Below, in pieces: positions 1-8,162 of a stretch of 64,000 nucleotides of DNA; positions within the stretch are counted from its first letter, which is position 1; every line of letters starts with the position of its first letter. Both the position numbers and the translations under genes were made by a program. Location: NCBI GenBank assembly GCA_963722715.1, contig CAVROA010000011.1, positions 124,001-188,000 on the forward strand, written 5' to 3'. Source of the DNA: DASQGA01 sp963722715 (GTDB lineage: Bacteria > Actinomycetota > Thermoleophilia > Gaiellales > Gaiellaceae). The notes under the pieces were generated by a model that did no database searches, had not been told where the DNA came from, and saw only the letters and a program-made list of their open reading frames with translations.

Positions 1-1
1 C

Positions 2-1864
2 GACCGGGGCGGAGCTCTCGGCGATGCTCTCGAGTCGACCCTTGGAAGCCTGATCGGACAGACGGGCACATTCCTCGTCGGAACCTTTGCTTTCAGCGCG
101 GGCGCGATCCTCGTCACCGGCGCGTCCATCGGTGCTGTCCTGCGCCGCTCCGCACGGGCTGCCCGGGACACAGCCTCGGTGGCGCGCCGTACCGTCCAGC
201 GCCCGCGTCCCGCGCTTCCTCCGGAGCCCGAACCGGCCGCCGAGCCGTCCAGGCCCCCGGTCGACGGCGCGACGGCGTACCCGGACCTGGTCTCGGATCA
301 ACAGTCGGAGCACATGCCCTCCGTCGATCTCGCCGCTCAGCTCGGGGACACACAGGAATCGGGATTCAACTCGCAGGAGCCGCTCCCGTTCGTCCCGGCC
401 GGAAACTCGGACCGCGAGCCGTATCGGCTTCCAGACGCCGGCGTCCTCAAGCGCTCGCGCCCCGTGAACGGCCAGCCGGCCAAGGCGATGGAGCGCACCG
501 CTGCGGCGCTCGTCCAAGCGCTGGCGAACTTCGGGGTCGAGGCGACGCTGTCGGGTCAGGTCTCGGGTCCGCGGGTCACGCGCTACGAGCTCCAGCTTGC
601 TCCGGGCACGAAAGTGGGAAAGGTGGCGGCGCTGAAGGACGACCTCGCCTACGCGCTCGCGACGACGGAGATCCGCATTCTTGCGCCGATTCCCGGGAAG
701 CAGGCCGTCGGAGTCGAGGTTCCGAACCTTGCCCCGAACATCGTCACGCTCGGCGACATCTACGACGAGTTCCCGGCCGCTGCCAGCCCGGTCTCGGTCT
801 GGCTCGGGAAGGACATCTCGGGAGCGTCCGTCTGGGCCGATCTCGCCCGGATGCCACACATCCTGATCGCCGGCACGACCGGCTCGGGCAAGTCTGGCTG
901 TTTGAACACGATGATTTGCTCGATTCTCCTGCGCTCCACGCCCGATCAGGTCCGGATGATCCTGGTCGACCCGAAGCGGGTCGAGCTCGGGCTCTACGAG
1001 TCGATCCCGCATCTCCTGACGCCGGTGGTCTCGAATGCGAAGTCCGCCGCGGCCGTCCTCGCCAACATCCTCGCGGAGATGGAGCGCCGGTACGAGCGGA
1101 TGAGCCTTGCCCGCGCACGGAACCTGTCGGAGCTGAACAAGGCCCTTGCCGCGCGCGGAGACGAGCCGCTGCCCTACCTCCTCGTGGTCATCGACGAGCT
1201 TGCAGACCTGATGATGATCTCGCCGCAGGAGGTCGAAGACGCCGTCATCCGCCTGGCGCAGAAATCCCGGGCCGTGGGCATCCATCTCGTCCTGGCGACG
1301 CAGCGCCCGTCGGTCGACGTCATCACCGGGATGATCAAGGCCAACGTCCCCTCCCGGATCGCCTTCGCCGTCTCGAGCATGACGGACAGCCGCGTCATCC
1401 TGGACACCTCAGGCGCCGAGAGCCTCCTCGGGCAGGGCGACATGCTCTTCAAGCCGCTCGGGACCTCGCGCCTGCAGCGCGTCCAGGGCGCGTACGTGAG
1501 CGAGGAGGAGATCGCTCTCATCGTCGAGCAATGCCGCGGACAGCGCGAGCAGGAGCTCGACGAGTCGCTCCTCGAGGCTCCGGTCGTCGTCGTGGACGAC
1601 GAGTCCGACGGGGAGTTCGACCCCGACGAGGACCCCTTGCTCGACCGGGCGATCGAGATCGTCGTCCAGACGCAGACCGCGTCGGTCTCGCTCATCCAGC
1701 GGCGGCTGCGCGTCGGCTACACGCGGGCCGGGCGCCTCATCGACATGCTGGAGCGCCGCGGGATCATCTCCGGCTACGAGGGCTCGAAGCCCCGGCGTGT
1801 GCTGATCGGCGAGGCTGAGCTCGACCGGGTGGTCGCGGCGGCCGCCGAGCGCGTCGCTCACTAA
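2..1864 (+). CDS. ftsK: DNA translocase FtsK/SpoIIIE, 5'-truncated by the window edge
   Basis: This is a septal DNA pump that moves chromosome termini through the closing division septum by ATP hydrolysis. The reading frame is already open at the left edge, so the N-terminal membrane helices are missing. The last one is visible at about residues 20-45 of the 620 visible residues (GTFLVGTFAFSAGAILV). An acidic, proline-rich linker follows, then the RecA-like motor. Walker A is GTTGSGKS near residue 291 and Walker B is VVIDELADL near residue 395. The C-terminal winged-helix gamma domain (about residues 545-615, ending with RRGIISGYEGSKPRRVLI) normally reads the KOPS-type polarity sequences. All motor motifs are intact. 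A start at GTG 179 would delete the last membrane helix and is unlikely. Confidence 0.96.
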   Translation, partial: DRGGALGDALESTLGSLIGQTGTFLVGTFAFSAGAILVTGASIGAVLRRSARAARDTASVARRTVQRPRPALPPEPEPAAEPSRPPVDGATAYPDLVSDQQSEHMPSVDLAAQLGDTQESGFNSQEPLPFVPAGNSDREPYRLPDAGVLKRSRPVNGQPAKAMERTAAALVQALANFGVEATLSGQVSGPRVTRYELQLAPGTKVGKVAALKDDLAYALATTEIRILAPIPGKQAVGVEVPNLAPNIVTLGDIYDEFPAAASPVSVWLGKDISGASVWADLARMPHILIAGTTGSGKSGCLNTMICSILLRSTPDQVRMILVDPKRVELGLYESIPHLLTPVVSNAKSAAAVLANILAEMERRYERMSLARARNLSELNKALAARGDEPLPYLLVVIDELADLMMISPQEVEDAVIRLAQKSRAVGIHLVLATQRPSVDVITGMIKANVPSRIAFAVSSMTDSRVILDTSGAESLLGQGDMLFKPLGTSRLQRVQGAYVSEEEIALIVEQCRGQREQELDESLLEAPVVVVDDESDGEFDPDEDPLLDRAIEIVVQTQTASVSLIQRRLRVGYTRAGRLIDMLERRGIISGYEGSKPRRVLIGEAELDRVVAAAAERVAH

Positions 1865-1955
1865 CGAACCTCGGGATTCCCAGTCCTAGCCATCGGGTCG
1901 TCATGGGCGATAGCATCCGGCGACTGACTTTGGGATTGAGCTACAAGGAGGTTCC

Positions 1956-3050
1956 GTGAACGTCATGCGAAAGCTGCCCTGGTCTTTGCTCTTGATCGTT
2001 GCGTGCGTGCTGGCGCTGGCTGCGGCCGGCTGCGGCGGCGACGACGACAGCACCGACACCAGCGGCACGCCGTCCGAGAGCGGCACAACCGATGGTGGAA
2101 CGGGGGCGAGAAGATCTCGGTCGGAATGGTCTCCGACACGGGCGGGCTCACCGACCGGGGGTTCAACGAGTTCTCGATCAACGGCTTCGAGCGGGCGCAG
2201 ACGGAGCTTGGCGTCGAGCGGCCGCATCTACACATCCAAGTCGGCCGACGACTACCTTCCGAACCTCACCGCTGCGGTCGACGACGGGCACGATCTCGTG
2301 GTTGGCATCGGCTTTCTGATCCAGCCGTCCATTGTCGAGGTCGCGACGGAAGCGACGGACGTCAACTTCGCGGGCATCGACCAGTTCTATGGGGAAGAGC
2401 CGGATTGCGGGGGCGAGAATCAAGCGCCGTGCGCACTGCCGAACGTGCTCGGGCTCCAGTTTCCTTCTGAAGAGTCTGGTTATCTCGCCGGCATCGTGGC
2501 GGCGATGATGTCGAAGACCGGAACCGTCTCGACGGTGGGTGGAATCAGCATTCCGCCGGTGAACAACTGGATCGCGGGCTTCCGCCAGGCGGTGAAGGAT
2601 ACGAACCCGGACGTGAAGCTCCTGAACGCCTACTCGCAGGACTTCGTCGATCAGGCGAAGTGCAAGGAGATCGCGCTCGATCAGATCGCGCAGGGCTCCG
2701 ATGTCGTCTTCCAGGTTGCGGGCGACTGTGGCCTCGGGGCGCTCGACGCGGCCTGTGAGAAAGGTGTAATGGCGATCGGCGTCGACGCCGATCAGTCGTT
2801 CGCCGGCGACTGCGTGATCACGAGTGGACTCAAGCCCCTCGAGCTGGCGGTCTTCGAGACGATCAAGGCAGCGCAGGACGGCACGTTCGAGGGTGGGACG
2901 AACAGGTTCTTCGGCATCGAGGAGTTCCCGGATGCCGAGCTCCTTGCCCCGTTTAGCGACGCCGTTCCACAGGAGGTCCAGGACGCCGTCGAGGAAGCGA
3001 AGCAGAAGCTCATCTCCGGCGAGATCGACCCGCCGGCCACCTTGGATTAG
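1956..3050 (+). CDS. BMP-family nucleoside-binding lipoprotein with two compensating frameshifts
   Basis: This is the substrate-binding lipoprotein of a basic-membrane-protein (BMP/PnrA) ABC importer; the family binds purine nucleosides. The GTG start has a strong AAGGAGGT Shine-Dalgarno 4 bases upstream. A signal peptide ends in a lipobox (AAAGC, lipidated Cys near residue 26). Residues encoded between about 2102 and 2219 make no sense in the main frame. The +2 frame there reads the conserved BMP segment KISVGMVSDTGGLTDRGFNE and continues to ELGVE. The main frame then resumes with GRIYTSKSADDYLPNL. One base appears lost in the G-run at 2102-2106 and one gained near 2219. As written, about 39 residues are scrambled. 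This is either an assembly error or a damaged gene. It is followed by its ATPase and permeases. Confidence 0.9.
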   Translation: MNVMRKLPWSLLLIVACVLALAAAGCGGDDDSTDTSGTPSESGTTDGGTGARRSRSEWSPTRAGSPTGGSTSSRSTASSGRRRSLASSGRIYTSKSADDYLPNLTAAVDDGHDLVVGIGFLIQPSIVEVATEATDVNFAGIDQFYGEEPDCGGENQAPCALPNVLGLQFPSEESGYLAGIVAAMMSKTGTVSTVGGISIPPVNNWIAGFRQAVKDTNPDVKLLNAYSQDFVDQAKCKEIALDQIAQGSDVVFQVAGDCGLGALDAACEKGVMAIGVDADQSFAGDCVITSGLKPLELAVFETIKAAQDGTFEGGTNRFFGIEEFPDAELLAPFSDAVPQEVQDAVEEAKQKLISGEIDPPATLD

Positions 3051-3059
3051 CGCAAGTCC

Positions 3060-3096
3060 GTAGAGGGGGCGGACCCAACCGGGGCGCCCCCTCTAC
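3060..3096 (+). terminator. Intercistronic stem-loop between the binding protein and ATPase genes
   Basis: An 11-bp perfect inverted repeat (GTAGAGGGGGC / GCCCCCTCTAC) lies between the lipoprotein stop and the ATPase start, followed by a pyrimidine-rich stretch rather than a clean T-run. Such hairpins in ABC operons commonly act as partial terminators or 3' stabilisers, so that binding protein is made in excess of the membrane components. That role is inferred from position and strength. Confidence 0.6.
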
Positions 3097-3107
3097 TCTT
3101 CTCCACC

Positions 3108-4628
3108 ATGTCTGACCAGCTCCTACTCGAGCTTCTGGGAATCACGAAGCGCTTTCCCGGGATCGTGGCGAACGACCACGTCGATTTCGACCTGGGCAAG
3201 GGAGAGGTTCACGCGCTGCTCGGTGAGAACGGCGCCGGCAAGTCGACCCTCATGAACATCCTCTACGGCCTCTACCACCCGGACGAGGGTGAGATCCGCC
3301 TGAACGGCAAGCGCATCCGAATCGACTCCCCTCGCGACGCGATCGATCATGGGATCGGGATGGTGCACCAGCACTTCATGCTCATCCCGGTGATGACGGT
3401 GGCCGAGAACATCGTGCTCGCGACGGAGCCGACGAAGGGTCCGTTCCTCGACCTCGCGAGCGCTGAGAAGCGCGTTCAAGAGCTTTCGACCCAGTACGGT
3501 CTCACCGTCCGTCCCGAGGCGAAGGTTGCCACGATCAGCGTCGGAATGCAGCAGCGCGCAGAGATCCTGAAAGCGCTCTACCGCGGTGCCGAAATCCTGA
3601 TCCTGGACGAGCCGACGGCGGTCCTGACGCCGCAGGAGGCGAGTGAGCTCTTCACGATCATCCGGTCACTCCAGGAGGGCGGGAAGTCGATCATCTTCAT
3701 CAGCCACAAGCTGAACGAGGTGCTCGAGATCGCCGATCGGATCACGGTTCTTCGTCAGGGGAAGAAGATCGACACGGTCCCGCGCGAAGGCGCTACCCGC
3801 GAGGGTCTGGCCCGTCTCATGGTCGGGCGCGAGGTCGTCCTGAGCGTCGAGAAGCCGCCGGCCGAGCCCGGCGAGACGCTGCTCGAAGTCGAAAACCTCA
3901 TTGTCGTGGACGAGCGCGGCCTCGAGGCCGTGCGCGGAGTCTCGTTCGAGGTGAAGGCCGGCGAGATCGTCGGGATCGCCGGGGTCGACGGAAATGGTCA
4001 AAGCGAGCTGATCGACGCTCTCACGGGGCTCCGCAGCCCTGCCGGCGGAAAGATCACGGCCGCCGGCGAAGACCTCACGTCGGCGAGTGCGCGCGAGGCG
4101 CTCGATGCGGGTGTCGGGCACATCCCTGAGGATCGGCAGGTGCGCGGTCTCGTCCTCGACTTCACCCTCGCGGAGAACCTCGCGCTCCACGACTTCACGA
4201 AGGAGCCGAATTCACGGTGGGGGTGGTTGTACCCGGGCCGTCTGATCGAGCGGGCCGCCCGGCTCCTGAAGGAGTTCGACGTCCGCGGCGGCAGGCCGCA
4301 GACGCTGGCGGCGTCTCTCTCAGGCGGGAACCAACAGAAGGTCGTCATCGCGCGGGAGGTGTCCCGCGACCCGAGAATCCTCGTCGCGGCACAGCCGACC
4401 CGTGGGCTCGACGTGGGGGCGATCGAGTTCGTCCACCGTCGACTAGTCAAGGAACGCGACGAGGGCCGGGCGATCTTGCTCGTGTCGTTCGAGCTCGAAG
4501 AGATTCTGTCGCTTTCTGACCGCATTCTCGTGGTCTACGAGGGCAGGATCGTCGGCGAGTACGAGCCCGGCGTCTCCGAGGAGGAGCTCGGAATCGCGAT
4601 GACAGGCGGGCGAAAGCAGGCGGCGTGA
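3108..4628 (+). CDS. Nucleoside/sugar-type ABC transporter ATPase, two fused nucleotide-binding domains
   Basis: This cytoplasmic ATPase energises the BMP-dependent importer. It has two tandem ABC domains in 506 residues, the usual size for the sugar/nucleoside class. In the first, Walker A is GENGAGKST, the signature is the degenerate SVGMQQRAEI, and Walker B is ILILDEPTAVL. In the second, the P-loop is degenerate (GVDGNGQSE), the signature is canonical (LSGGNQQKVVIARE), and the Walker B region reads ILVAAQPTRGLD, with the catalytic acid position replaced by Gln. One degenerate site is normal in this family. The closest functional analogues are NupO/YufO-type ATPases. It overlaps the first permease by 4 bases. 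Confidence 0.95.
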   Translation: MSDQLLLELLGITKRFPGIVANDHVDFDLGKGEVHALLGENGAGKSTLMNILYGLYHPDEGEIRLNGKRIRIDSPRDAIDHGIGMVHQHFMLIPVMTVAENIVLATEPTKGPFLDLASAEKRVQELSTQYGLTVRPEAKVATISVGMQQRAEILKALYRGAEILILDEPTAVLTPQEASELFTIIRSLQEGGKSIIFISHKLNEVLEIADRITVLRQGKKIDTVPREGATREGLARLMVGREVVLSVEKPPAEPGETLLEVENLIVVDERGLEAVRGVSFEVKAGEIVGIAGVDGNGQSELIDALTGLRSPAGGKITAAGEDLTSASAREALDAGVGHIPEDRQVRGLVLDFTLAENLALHDFTKEPNSRWGWLYPGRLIERAARLLKEFDVRGGRPQTLAASLSGGNQQKVVIAREVSRDPRILVAAQPTRGLDVGAIEFVHRRLVKERDEGRAILLVSFELEEILSLSDRILVVYEGRIVGEYEPGVSEEELGIAMTGGRKQAA

Positions 4629-5818
4629 CGACGGGGCCTGCCGAGCCGAATCGCCGAGAGTCTCCGGTGACGGAGTGGTTCTCGACTCGGCTCGGCGGCG
4701 TCCTCGTCCCGCTTGCCGCGACGGCGCTCGCCTTCGTGATCGGCGGCCTTGTCGTCCTGCTCACGGGCCACAACCCCGTGAGCGCCTACAAGGCCATCTT
4801 CGAGGGCACGGGCCTCAACTGGTTCTTCCCGTGGGTGTCCGGCGAAGCTCGTGAGGACGCCGCAAACGACCTCCAGCAAACGCTAATCCTCATGACACCT
4901 CTCATCCTCACGGGGATCGCCGTTGCCTTCGCTTTCCGCTGCGGCCTCTTCAACATCGGCGGGCAGGGCCAGTACTGGACCGGCTTCATGGCGGCTCTCT
5001 ACGTCGGGACGCATCTCGAGGGACTCTCGCGACCTCTCCACATCCTGCTTGCCCTGCTGGCGTCGATCGTGGCCGGCGGCCTCTGGGGCGGTATCGCGGG
5101 CATTTTGAAGGCAACCGTTGGAGCCCACGAAGTGATCACGACGATCATGCTGAACTGGATTGCCATCTTCGGGGGCGCGTATCTCGTCGAGAACGGCGGG
5201 CTGCTGCAAGGACCGACGCCGTCCATCCCTCGATCTGGAACGGTGGTCGAGTCCGCGGAGCTCTGGCCGATCTGGGGAAGCCTGCCTTCGCTCCACGCCG
5301 GCCTTTTCATCGCGCTCTTCGCGCTCGTCGTCTACGACGTCCTGCTCAACCGGACGACGCTCGGCTACGAGGTCCGGGCGGTCGGCTTCAGCCCTGAGGC
5401 GGCGCGGTACGGGGGGATCTCCGTCGCCAGGAATTACTTCCTCGCGCTCGCCATCTCCGGTGCCTTCGCGGGCCTCGCGGGCTCGGTCGATCTCCTCGGC
5501 TTCAAGCACGCTGTCTCGACCGGGGACTTCTCCACGAACCTGATCGCGTTCACCGGCATCGCCGTCGCACTTCTCGGCCGCAACAAGGCGATCGGCATCC
5601 TCTTCGCCGCTCTCCTCTTCGCTGCGCTCGAGGTGGGGACATCGACGCGCCAGCTGGATCCGGCCGTGTTCCCGCCCGAACTCGCGGTCGATCTGGCGAC
5701 GATGATCCAGGCGCTCGTCATCTTCTTCGTCGGCGCCGAGCTCCTCATCATCTACATCTGGCGCGCAAGGACGCTCGTACGGACGCGTCCGCTCGTTCAG
5801 CCGGAGCTTCGGCAGTGA
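4625..5818 (+). CDS. ABC transporter permease, nucleoside type (first of two)
   Basis: This is a membrane-spanning channel subunit of the BMP importer. The GTG start overlaps the ATPase stop by 4 bases. The 397 residues hold about ten hydrophobic segments and the BPD_transp_2 signature region (AFRCGLFNIGGQGQYWTGF, then VGAHEVITTIMLNWIA and FSPEAARYGGISVARN), as in NupP/YufP. A long extracytoplasmic loop (about residues 190-220) is Pro/Gly-rich. With its partner permease it should form the heterodimeric channel. The substrate (purine nucleosides) is inferred from family and operon context. Confidence 0.94.
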   Translation: MTTGPAEPNRRESPVTEWFSTRLGGVLVPLAATALAFVIGGLVVLLTGHNPVSAYKAIFEGTGLNWFFPWVSGEAREDAANDLQQTLILMTPLILTGIAVAFAFRCGLFNIGGQGQYWTGFMAALYVGTHLEGLSRPLHILLALLASIVAGGLWGGIAGILKATVGAHEVITTIMLNWIAIFGGAYLVENGGLLQGPTPSIPRSGTVVESAELWPIWGSLPSLHAGLFIALFALVVYDVLLNRTTLGYEVRAVGFSPEAARYGGISVARNYFLALAISGAFAGLAGSVDLLGFKHAVSTGDFSTNLIAFTGIAVALLGRNKAIGILFAALLFAALEVGTSTRQLDPAVFPPELAVDLATMIQALVIFFVGAELLIIYIWRARTLVRTRPLVQPELRQ

Positions 5819-7035
5819 CCGCAGGCGCTCCGACGGGCTCCCTCGCGAGCGGCCTGCAACGGGCCACGGAACCTCGCTCGATCGGGATGCTCGGTATCGG
5901 TTTCGGCGTGCTCGCCTTCTGGCTGGCACTGCCACCGTGGACAACCCAGGAGATCGGCTGGCCGCTCGCGGCGGGATTCATCGCGGTTGCGTGCGGGATC
6001 GCCGCCGTTCCGCGCGGCGAGCGAAGGCTCGGCTGGTGGGCGATCGGGCTGGGCATCGCCGGGACTGCGAGTGCGATCTGGCTCCAGGGAAAAGACGCGG
6101 AAACGCTCGACAGCATCCTCACCGCGGGAGTGCTCGCGTCGATGCTTCGCTTTGCCACACCGCTCGCATTCGCGGCGATGGGCGGCATCTTCTCCGAGCG
6201 TTCAGGAGTCGTGAACATCGGCCTCGAGGGCATGATGCTGACAGGCGCGTTCTTCGGCATCTGGGGCTCGGTCTGGAGCGGGAGCTGGGTCGTCGGGCTT
6301 CTGACGGCTGGGGTCTTCGGCGGCTTGCTCGCGCTCATCCATGCCGTCTTCTGCATCCACCTGCGGGCCGATCAGATCGTCAGCGGCTTCGCGGTGAACT
6401 TCCTCGCCCTCGGGCTCACGGGCTTCCTCTACAGCTCGATCTATCCGGGCGGAATCCACGAGGAAGTCTCGCGGGTTCCGAACGTCAACCTCGACTTCCT
6501 GGGCGAAGTCCCGGTAATCGGAGACTTTCTCGAAGGGGTCTTCGGGCACCTCAACCTGCTCGTGTGGGCGATGTTCGCGACGGTCATCCTGTCCTACGTC
6601 GTCCTCTTCAAGACCCCCATCGGCCTGCGGATTCGTTCCGTCGGTGAGCACCCGAAGGCAGCCGACACGGTCGGAATCTCGGTCTACGGCATCCGTTATG
6701 CGGCCGTCGTCACCTCGGGCATCCTGGCTGCGCTGGGCGGCGCCTTCCTCTCGATCGGCTTCGTGGGGAACTTCGCGGAGAACATGACGAGCGGCCGCGG
6801 CTTCATCGCGCTCGCTGCCGTCATCTTCGGCAAATGGCGTCCGGGCTGGGCGTTCGCTGCGACGCTCCTCTTCGGCTTCGGCTTTGCGATCTCGATTCCG
6901 CTACAGCGCGAAGCCAACATCTCCGAGAACCTCATCTCGACCGTTCCCTACTTCTTGACCCTCGTCGCGCTCGTCGGCCTGATCGGCCGCTCGACGCCAC
7001 CGGCAGCGGTCGGGCATCCCTACGTCAAGCAGTAG
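5815..7035 (+). CDS. ABC transporter permease, nucleoside type (second of two)
   Basis: This is the second channel subunit, with a GTG start overlapping the preceding stop by 4 bases. It has 406 residues and an unusual N-terminal extension of about 90 residues with three extra hydrophobic segments before the conserved core. The core shows FAAMGGIFSERSGVVNIGLE, HLRADQIVSGFAVNFLALG and RIRSVGEHPKAADTVGISV, matching NupQ/YufQ-like permeases. Together with the lipoprotein and ATPase this completes a four-gene importer. Confidence 0.94.
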   Translation: MTAGAPTGSLASGLQRATEPRSIGMLGIGFGVLAFWLALPPWTTQEIGWPLAAGFIAVACGIAAVPRGERRLGWWAIGLGIAGTASAIWLQGKDAETLDSILTAGVLASMLRFATPLAFAAMGGIFSERSGVVNIGLEGMMLTGAFFGIWGSVWSGSWVVGLLTAGVFGGLLALIHAVFCIHLRADQIVSGFAVNFLALGLTGFLYSSIYPGGIHEEVSRVPNVNLDFLGEVPVIGDFLEGVFGHLNLLVWAMFATVILSYVVLFKTPIGLRIRSVGEHPKAADTVGISVYGIRYAAVVTSGILAALGGAFLSIGFVGNFAENMTSGRGFIALAAVIFGKWRPGWAFAATLLFGFGFAISIPLQREANISENLISTVPYFLTLVALVGLIGRSTPPAAVGHPYVKQ

Positions 7036-7356
7036 ATGCGGAACGGGAAAGCCTTCGGTGCAGTCTTCCTCGGCCTTCTGGCGCTCGGGGTGCTGGGCGG
7101 TGGAATCTGGGCGATCGTGGTGGGCGAAATTCGACTGGTCGGGGCGGTCGCCGCCCTGCCGGTCTCCGCGCTCCTGGCTCTCGTCGCGCTTTCGCTCGGC
7201 GGCCATGCGAGGGCGGCGAATCAACGTTCGCTCGGACAGATCGGAGGCGAGGCGCCGGCACGGCTCGGCCGGTTCCTGGCAGGGCTCACGCTGCTCTTGG
7301 CTTTGACTGCCTCCCTCGCGGTCGGGGTCTTCGCCGTACTCGTCCTCTTCGGCTGA
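7036..7356 (+). CDS. Small membrane protein, unknown function
   Basis: The ATG directly follows the permease TAG, so it is probably translated from the same transcript. The 106 residues form three or four hydrophobic helices (about 7-28, 35-55, 80-104) separated by a short basic loop containing GGHARAANQRS. I recognise no family. It may be an accessory to the transporter or a stray membrane protein. No catalytic motif is visible. Confidence 0.7.
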   Translation: MRNGKAFGAVFLGLLALGVLGGGIWAIVVGEIRLVGAVAALPVSALLALVALSLGGHARAANQRSLGQIGGEAPARLGRFLAGLTLLLALTASLAVGVFAVLVLFG

Positions 7357-7367
7357 GGTTGTTCCGA

Positions 7368-7397
7368 TTGGGAGCCGTTAGCAGCCACCGCTACAAT
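7368..7397 (+). promoter_or_regulatory. Putative sigma-70 promoter, leaderless start
   Basis: TTGGGA and TACAAT are separated by 18 bases. The -10 hexamer ends 8 bases before the GTG start of the RodZ-like gene, so transcription would begin at or next to the start codon (leaderless mRNA, common in actinobacteria). No Shine-Dalgarno is visible. Confidence 0.55.
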
Positions 7398-7405
7398 CGG
7401 GGGCC

Positions 7406-8152
7406 GTGTTCGAGATCGGCAACAGCCTGCGCGAGGCGCGGCTTCGTCAGAACTTGGACTTCCCCCGCATCGAAGAGGGCACGAAGATCCGGGGAAAGTA
7501 CATTCAGGCGCTCGAGGCCGAGCGCTTCGAGGTTCTGCCCGGCGACACATATGTGAAGGGGTTCCTGCGCACGTACGCCGAGTATCTCGGGCTCGACGGA
7601 CAGCTCTACGTGGACGAATACAACTCTCGCTTCGCGAGCGTCGAGGAGCCAATGACGCCGTCGACGCCCCCGACGCGGCCGCGACACCGCGTCTCCGAGT
7701 CGAACTTCGTCGTCGTCGCACTCGCCGCGATCGTGGCCATCACCGTGCTCGTGGTCGTCGCCTTCGGCTTCGGAGACGGGACGTCTTCGGACCCGACTGT
7801 CGGGCCCGTTGGTAGCTCCACCGCGGCGTCGACGGCGACTGAGACAACGACCGGATCGCAGCCGGCCGGTACGGGCAAGCCAAAGTCCACGCTCGCCCGC
7901 CTCCTCGTCAGGGCGACCGGAGGGGATTGCTGGATGGTGGTGAAGGCCGGCGGGTCGCAGGGAGACGTGCTCTACTCGGGCACGCTCGAGAATGGGCAGG
8001 GGCAGCGCTTCGTTCGCAAGCGCCTGTGGCTCCAACTCGGCAATCCGGACGCGCTGAGCATGAAGCTGAACGGAAAGACTGTGAGGAGCCCCTCCGGCGC
8101 GGGAACGTTCCTCGTGACGCCGAAAGGCGTCCGCCGGCTCGCGACCGCCTAG
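7406..8152 (+). CDS. RodZ-like helix-turn-helix membrane protein
   Basis: This is a bitopic cytoskeletal adaptor candidate. Residues 5-75 are a RodZ-type HTH domain (SLREARLRQNLDFPRIEEGT, then ALEAERFEVLPGDTYVKGF and LRTYAEYLGLD). A transmembrane helix follows at about 104-124 (VVVALAAIVAITVLVVVAF), then a Thr/Ser-rich linker and a C-terminal extracytoplasmic beta domain of the DUF4115 type (GDCWMVVKAGGSQGDVLYSG). In rod-shaped bacteria RodZ couples MreB to the elongasome. The position next to ftsK and cinA is common in actinobacteria. The gene has its own probable promoter and leaderless start. Confidence 0.88.
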   Translation: MFEIGNSLREARLRQNLDFPRIEEGTKIRGKYIQALEAERFEVLPGDTYVKGFLRTYAEYLGLDGQLYVDEYNSRFASVEEPMTPSTPPTRPRHRVSESNFVVVALAAIVAITVLVVVAFGFGDGTSSDPTVGPVGSSTAASTATETTTGSQPAGTGKPKSTLARLLVRATGGDCWMVVKAGGSQGDVLYSGTLENGQGQRFVRKRLWLQLGNPDALSMKLNGKTVRSPSGAGTFLVTPKGVRRLATA

Positions 8153-8162
8153 ATGATCTAGC

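Noticed and set aside
4883..5944. Long minus-strand open frame (353 codons) opposite the permease genes
   Set aside because: Charged, low-complexity Arg/Glu sequence with no family; the opposite strand encodes clear permeases. GC-rich codon bias produces such shadows.
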